A DNA stretch of 9,312 nt from NCBI GenBank assembly GCA_902767195.1, contig CACXGS010000305.1, positions 1-9,312 on the forward strand, given 5' to 3'. This stretch comes from an uncultured Lachnospiraceae bacterium. Its GTDB lineage: Bacteria; Bacillota_A; Clostridia; Lachnospirales; Lachnospiraceae. Position numbers and translations under genes: made by a program. Positions 6,706-9,312 of the stretch are shown here, piece by piece; positions within the stretch are counted from its first letter, which is position 1; each line of letters starts with the position of its first letter. The notes below the pieces were generated by a model, which saw nothing but the letters and a program-made list of their open reading frames with translations, was not told the origin of the DNA and did no database searches.

Positions 6706-7632
6706 ATGGTGGATACTTTCGTCGTCGTATTGCTGGCTTGTGTCCTGCTTTTGGCGATCCTGGTGATAGCCGGTTTAACGATTATGATGATGAAGCTGAC
6801 GGAAGTCATGAAGAAAAGTGATTTCACCAGATTAAAGAAAGAAGAAGAAGAGAACGAGTACGAAGAGGAGATCATGAATATCGCCCAGGAAGGCCATGAG
6901 CAGGGTGTGATTCTGGCTGATGAGGCAGAGATGATTTCCAACATTTTCGAGTTTGGCGATAAAGATGTGGAAAATGTCATGCAGTTCCGCCAGAAGATTG
7001 TGGCCATCGAATCCGGGACTACCTTAGAGGAGGCAGTTCATTTCATGGTGGGTCAGGCCTACTCAAGGTACCCGGTATACGAGGAGGATCTGGACCATGT
7101 CATCGGCATTGTCTATTTCCGGGATGCTGTAGCGGAATACTTTGTATCCAAAGATGCTACGGTGGATGATATCATGCGGAAGCCGGTTTTTGTTCATGAG
7201 TCCAAGGACATTCACGAGCTGCTGACCCAGATGCAGGCGGACAAGAGTCATATTGCCATCGTGGTGGACGAGTACGGCCAGACGGTGGGACTGGTTGCCC
7301 TGGAAGATATCCTGGAAACTATTGTCGGGGATATCTTCGATGAGTACGATGTGGAGGAGAAGGAGATTATCCGGCTTCCCGGCAATAACGGATTCATAGC
7401 TTCCGGTATGATCCGCCTGGATGACCTGGAGGAAATCCTGCAGATATCCTTTGATACAGAGGAGTTTGAGACCCTGAACGGATTCCTGATCTATTCCTTC
7501 GGACATCTCCCCAAACCCGGAGAGGAAGTGCGGGTTGATTATAAGGGATATACATTTGTAACTTCCAAGCAGAAGGATAAGGTTCTGAGGCAGATCCACA
7601 TCACAGGGGCACCGGAGCAGGAGGAAGACTAA
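6706..7632 (+). CDS. CBS-pair and CorC/HlyC domain membrane protein lacking the DUF21 domain
   Basis: This belongs to the 'hemolysin-like' CNNM/CorC family, whose full-length members have a DUF21 membrane domain linked to metal ion (Mg2+ or Co2+) transport. The 308-residue protein has one N-terminal hydrophobic segment (about 4-29) instead, followed by a very acidic linker (45-56). A CBS pair spans about 85-210 and includes YSRYPVYEEDLDHVIGIV (119-136) and VVDEYGQTVGLVALEDILE (186-204). The CorC_HlyC domain follows (about 218-300), with ETLNGFLIYSFGHLPKPGE. CBS pairs usually bind adenine nucleotides, so a regulatory or sensing role is plausible, but the ligand and partner are unknown. A GTG at 6700 overlaps AGGAGG (6695-6700); the ATG at 6706, five bases from it, is the better start. 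It lies 25 bases after nnr and is probably cotranscribed. 'Hemolysin' in older names does not imply toxicity. Confidence 0.88.
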   Translation: MVDTFVVVLLACVLLLAILVIAGLTIMMMKLTEVMKKSDFTRLKKEEEENEYEEEIMNIAQEGHEQGVILADEAEMISNIFEFGDKDVENVMQFRQKIVAIESGTTLEEAVHFMVGQAYSRYPVYEEDLDHVIGIVYFRDAVAEYFVSKDATVDDIMRKPVFVHESKDIHELLTQMQADKSHIAIVVDEYGQTVGLVALEDILETIVGDIFDEYDVEEKEIIRLPGNNGFIASGMIRLDDLEEILQISFDTEEFETLNGFLIYSFGHLPKPGEEVRVDYKGYTFVTSKQKDKVLRQIHITGAPEQEED

Positions 7633-7639
7633 GCTTCTA

Positions 7640-7668
7640 TTGACGGAGAATGGTGTAGGTGGTACTAT
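7640..7668 (+). promoter_or_regulatory. Predicted extended -10 promoter upstream of yebC
   Basis: TTGACG (7640-7645) is followed after 17 bases by TACTAT (7663-7668). A TG dinucleotide at 7660-7661 makes an extended -10 (TGGTACTAT). The -35 matches five of six consensus bases and the -10 four of six. The start would be near 7675, leaving a leader of about 73 bases before yebC. Confidence 0.55.
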
Positions 7669-7681
7669 CAGATGGGATTAG

Positions 7682-7705
7682 AGGCACCTTTGATGACAGG
7701 AGCCC
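7682..7705 (+). other. Imperfect hairpin in the yebC leader
   Basis: GGC-A-CCT and AGG-A-GCC arms can pair around the loop TTGATGAC with one A-A mismatch. The right arm contains the AGGAG (7698-7702) that precedes a 10-codon ORF. No T-run follows. It is weak and may be coincidental. Confidence 0.25.
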
Positions 7706-7707
7706 AT

Positions 7708-7740
7708 ATGGAATTGATAAAGATTAGTAAAAGGAGATAG
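7708..7740 (+). CDS. Possible 10-codon leader ORF before yebC
   Basis: ATG at 7708 lies five bases after a good ribosome binding site, AGGAG (7698-7702). It encodes MELIKISKRR and stops with TAG at 7738-7740. Its last three codons overlap the AAGGAGA (7731-7737) that serves yebC, and its stop is seven bases before the yebC start. Translating it would bring ribosomes to the yebC start, so it could be a coupling or regulatory leader. I recognise no family, and the frame is too short for codon statistics to help. Confidence 0.3.
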   Translation: MELIKISKRR

Positions 7741-7747
7741 ATAGAGT

Positions 7748-8479
7748 ATGTCTGGACATTCTAAATTTGCGAACATCAAGCATAAGAAAGAAAAAAATGA
7801 TGCAGCTAAGGGTAAGATTTTTACTGTGATCGGGCGTGAGATCGCTGTTGCCGTCAAAGAGGGCGGAGCAGACCCCAATAATAACAGTAAGCTTCGCGAC
7901 GTCATCGCCAAGGCCAAGGCCAACAACATGCCCAACGATACCATCGAGCGCGGTATCAAGAAGGCTGCCGGCAACCTGGAATCAGTGAATTTCGTACAGA
8001 ACACCTACGAAGGCTACGGCCCCAGTGGTATTGCCGTGATCGTGGAGACTCTGACGGATAATAAGAACCGTACGGCAGCTAACGTCCGTGCCGCTTTCTC
8101 CAAGGGCAAGGGCAACATCGGAACCAGTGGCTGTGTCTCTTTCATGTTCCAGAAGAAGGGTCTGATCATTGTATCCAAAGAGGACTATGAGACTGACCCG
8201 GATGAGTTCATGATGATCGCTCTGGATGCAGGAGCAGAAGATTTCGAGGAGGAAGAAGATTCCTACGAGATCACAACAGACCCCGATGATTTCAGCCAGG
8301 TCAGAGAAGCCCTGGAGAAAGAAGGAGTGCCCATGGCATCCGCCGAGGTCACTATGATTCCCGATAATTATGTACAGCTGTCTAATCCGGATGACATCAA
8401 GAATCTGAACCGTATACTTGATCTTCTGGAAGATGACGACGATGTTCAGGCAGTCTACCATAACTGGGACGAGGAATAA
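7748..8479 (+). CDS. yebC: YebC/PmpR (TACO1) family protein
   Basis: YebC family proteins were long annotated as transcriptional regulators. Newer work on bacterial YebC and mitochondrial TACO1 points to a translation factor that helps ribosomes through difficult sequences such as proline stretches. The 243-residue length is typical. The N-terminus has the hallmark [14 protein letters not shown] and DAAKGKIF, followed by the helical [26 protein letters not shown]. The middle has [19 protein letters not shown] and [16 protein letters not shown] with [10 protein letters not shown]. The C-terminal domain is acidic and ends [15 protein letters not shown], as in other members. GGAG at 7733-7736 is 11 bases from the ATG, a somewhat long spacing. 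The gene appears to have its own promoter, and the channel gene follows after 12 bases. Which of the YebC subgroups it belongs to cannot be decided by eye. Confidence 0.95.
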   Translation: MSGHSKFANIKHKKEKNDAAKGKIFTVIGREIAVAVKEGGADPNNNSKLRDVIAKAKANNMPNDTIERGIKKAAGNLESVNFVQNTYEGYGPSGIAVIVETLTDNKNRTAANVRAAFSKGKGNIGTSGCVSFMFQKKGLIIVSKEDYETDPDEFMMIALDAGAEDFEEEEDSYEITTDPDDFSQVREALEKEGVPMASAEVTMIPDNYVQLSNPDDIKNLNRILDLLEDDDDVQAVYHNWDEE

Positions 8480-8491
8480 GATTAACAGAGA

Positions 8492-8986
8492 ATGGGAGAG
8501 AGAAGACAAAGGAGAAAAAGAATTCTGAGACTGCTTGTGCAGTCTTTCAGATTAGCGGGTGTGGATAAAAGCCTGGCTTCCTATTTTGTATTTTATTTTT
8601 TAGCAGCACTGGTGCTGCAGAGTTTGGAGTCACATATAAATACATACACGGACAGCCTGTGGTACTGCTTTGCAGTAGCGTCGACCGTTGGATTTGGAGA
8701 TATCACGGCAATATCTCCTTTCGGCCGCCTTCTCACTGTAGTTCTGTCCCTCTATACAATTATTGTTGTTGCCATTGTTACCGCTGTCATTACCAGCTTC
8801 TTTCTGGATCTGGCCAGATTCAGAGCCAATGAAAGCGCAAAAGAATTCCTGGATGATCTGGAGCACCTTACAGAGCTTTCTGAGGAGGAACTGGAGGATC
8901 TGTCAGAGAGAGTGAAACATTTTCATGTGTCAGGAAACAAAAAGCATGACAGAATGAATCAGAACAAGAGAACAAACCAGGACTAA
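8492..8986 (+). CDS. Small two-transmembrane potassium channel
   Basis: This 164-residue protein has the two-segment pore layout of simple bacterial K+ channels. A basic N-terminus (MGERRQRRKR) should stay in the cytoplasm. Transmembrane 1 is about 29-46, a pore helix about 53-63, the selectivity filter TVGFGD 65-70 (the classic K+ filter signature) and transmembrane 2 about 78-105. The cytoplasmic tail (111-145) is acidic and heptad-like (EFLDDLEHLTELSEEELEDL), probably a tetramerising coiled coil. It has no RCK/TrkA_N nucleotide-binding domain and no voltage-sensor segments, so its gating is unknown. The start is less certain than others here: ATG 8492 has only a weak ribosome binding site (CAGAG), while a better AGGAGA lies inside the frame with no standard start after it. 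Probably translated by coupling with yebC, 12 bases upstream. A strong terminator follows. Confidence 0.88.
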   Translation: MGERRQRRKRILRLLVQSFRLAGVDKSLASYFVFYFLAALVLQSLESHINTYTDSLWYCFAVASTVGFGDITAISPFGRLLTVVLSLYTIIVVAIVTAVITSFFLDLARFRANESAKEFLDDLEHLTELSEEELEDLSERVKHFHVSGNKKHDRMNQNKRTNQD

Positions 8987-8989
8987 AAT

Positions 8990-9033
8990 AATCCCCGATC
9001 AGTACAGTGATTCTGATCGGGGGATTTTTATTT
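8990..9033. terminator. Rho-independent terminator, usable from both sides
   Basis: CCCCGATCAG (8993-9002) pairs perfectly with CTGATCGGGG (9013-9022) around a 10-base loop. The stem can continue past a bulged G with AAT and ATT. TTTTT (9025-9029) followed by ATTT ends the plus-strand transcript 4 bases after the channel stop. On the minus strand an ATTATTTTAG run follows the stem, so it can also end the convergent racemase gene. Confidence 0.92.
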
Positions 9034-9040
9034 GTTGTTC

Positions 9041-9312
9041 TCACAGCTTCTCATGAGATATGATTCTGACGCTTGTCCGGATCCGTGTTTCCCCGCTCCC
9101 GGGATTACTCTCAGCCTGAAGTTCTCCGCCGGGTTCCGACAGGGTCAGACTTACAGCTTTTCCCGTTTTTTTGGCAAGGTAGTAAGCAGCGGCAGCACTG
9201 CCGGAGGCACAGGAGTTCTCCCAGAAGAGAGTATCATTCCCCGGAATGTAGACAAGCGGTGTCAAAGTGCGGACATTCTTATCATCAGAGGAAATGTCAT
9301 TTAGGAATAGCA
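9041..9312 (-). CDS. DapF-superfamily epimerase/racemase, C-terminal end (partial)
   Basis: A minus-strand frame ends with TGA at 9043-9041 and stays open to the right edge, giving about 90 residues; the start and N-terminal half lie outside the window. The visible part reads TLTPLVYIPGNDTLFWENS, then CASGSAAAAYYLAKKTG, then LTLSEPGGELQAE. This matches the end of the PLP-independent diaminopimelate epimerase fold: a conserved Cys in a Gly/Ser/Ala-rich helix start (ACGTGA in true DapF, SCASGSA here) followed by a PGGxL strand. The Cys is one of the pair of catalytic thiols in the family. The departures from ACGTGA and the WENS sequence suggest a divergent member rather than the lysine/peptidoglycan DapF. 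CntK-type histidine racemases of metallophore clusters are one possibility. No neighbouring gene in view settles the substrate. Confidence 0.72.
   Translation of the reverse strand, partial: LFLNDISSDDKNVRTLTPLVYIPGNDTLFWENSCASGSAAAAYYLAKKTGKAVSLTLSEPGGELQAESNPGSGETRIRTSVRIISHEKL

Noticed and set aside
7672..7740. 22-codon version of the yebC leader ORF starting at ATG 7672
   Set aside because: The predicted transcription start (about 7675) falls after this ATG and its upstream SD-like sequence is weaker; the internal ATG at 7708 has the better AGGAG.
9032..9304. 90-codon plus-strand frame at the right edge
   Set aside because: It is antisense to the DapF-like frame, whose Cys and PGG motifs are recognisable, and begins just after a terminator without a promoter or ribosome binding site.
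1..9312. CRISPR arrays, insertion sequences, integrase or phage genes, tRNA/rRNA genes, known riboswitches, toxin-antitoxin pairs
   Set aside because: I looked for repeat-spacer arrays, terminal inverted repeats, transposase motifs, tRNA cloverleaf arms and conserved leader structures on both strands and saw none; gene order and codon use are consistent with core chromosome.

Overview
The window looks like an ordinary chromosomal housekeeping region of a low-to-mid GC Firmicute, most likely a Lachnospiraceae-type Clostridium. Supporting signs are strong AGGAGG-type ribosome binding sites, sigma-A-like promoters, the DUF512-der-plsY gene order, Rex with the FGGFGQQGYGY wing sequence, and a YdiF-type ABC-F gene beside rex (the two genes also lie close together in Bacillus subtilis). 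This assignment rests on gene content only. No mobile element, CRISPR array, tRNA, rRNA or phage gene was seen.

Layout: (1) 1-2143, plus strand: the tail of a DUF512 protein, then der (ribosome-assembly GTPase) and plsY (acyl-phosphate glycerol-3-phosphate acyltransferase), tightly packed and probably one operon. It ends at a hairpin terminator (2158-2191) shared with the convergent ABC-F gene. (2) 2195-4147, minus strand: an ABC-F ribosome-associated ATPase of the YdiF type with its own promoter. (3) 4148-4402: a divergent control region of 255 bases with one promoter for each direction, AT-rich repeats and a leader hairpin. (4) 4403-8986, plus strand: rex (NADH-sensing repressor), a terminator or attenuator, nnr (NADHX/NADPHX repair), a single-membrane-segment CBS/CorC protein, a YebC/TACO1 family protein with its own promoter and a possible 10-codon leader ORF, and a small two-segment potassium channel ending at a strong terminator. 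(5) 9041-9312, minus strand: the C-terminal end of a DapF-superfamily racemase/epimerase that runs off the window.

How they fit together: der, the ABC-F protein and YebC all act on the ribosome; Rex and Nnr both deal with NADH (sensing it and repairing its damaged form); PlsY starts phospholipid synthesis; the CBS/CorC protein and the channel are membrane proteins. I found no clearly new system. The best leads are regulatory: the rex/ABC-F divergent region, the hairpin between rex and nnr, and the micro-ORF in front of yebC.
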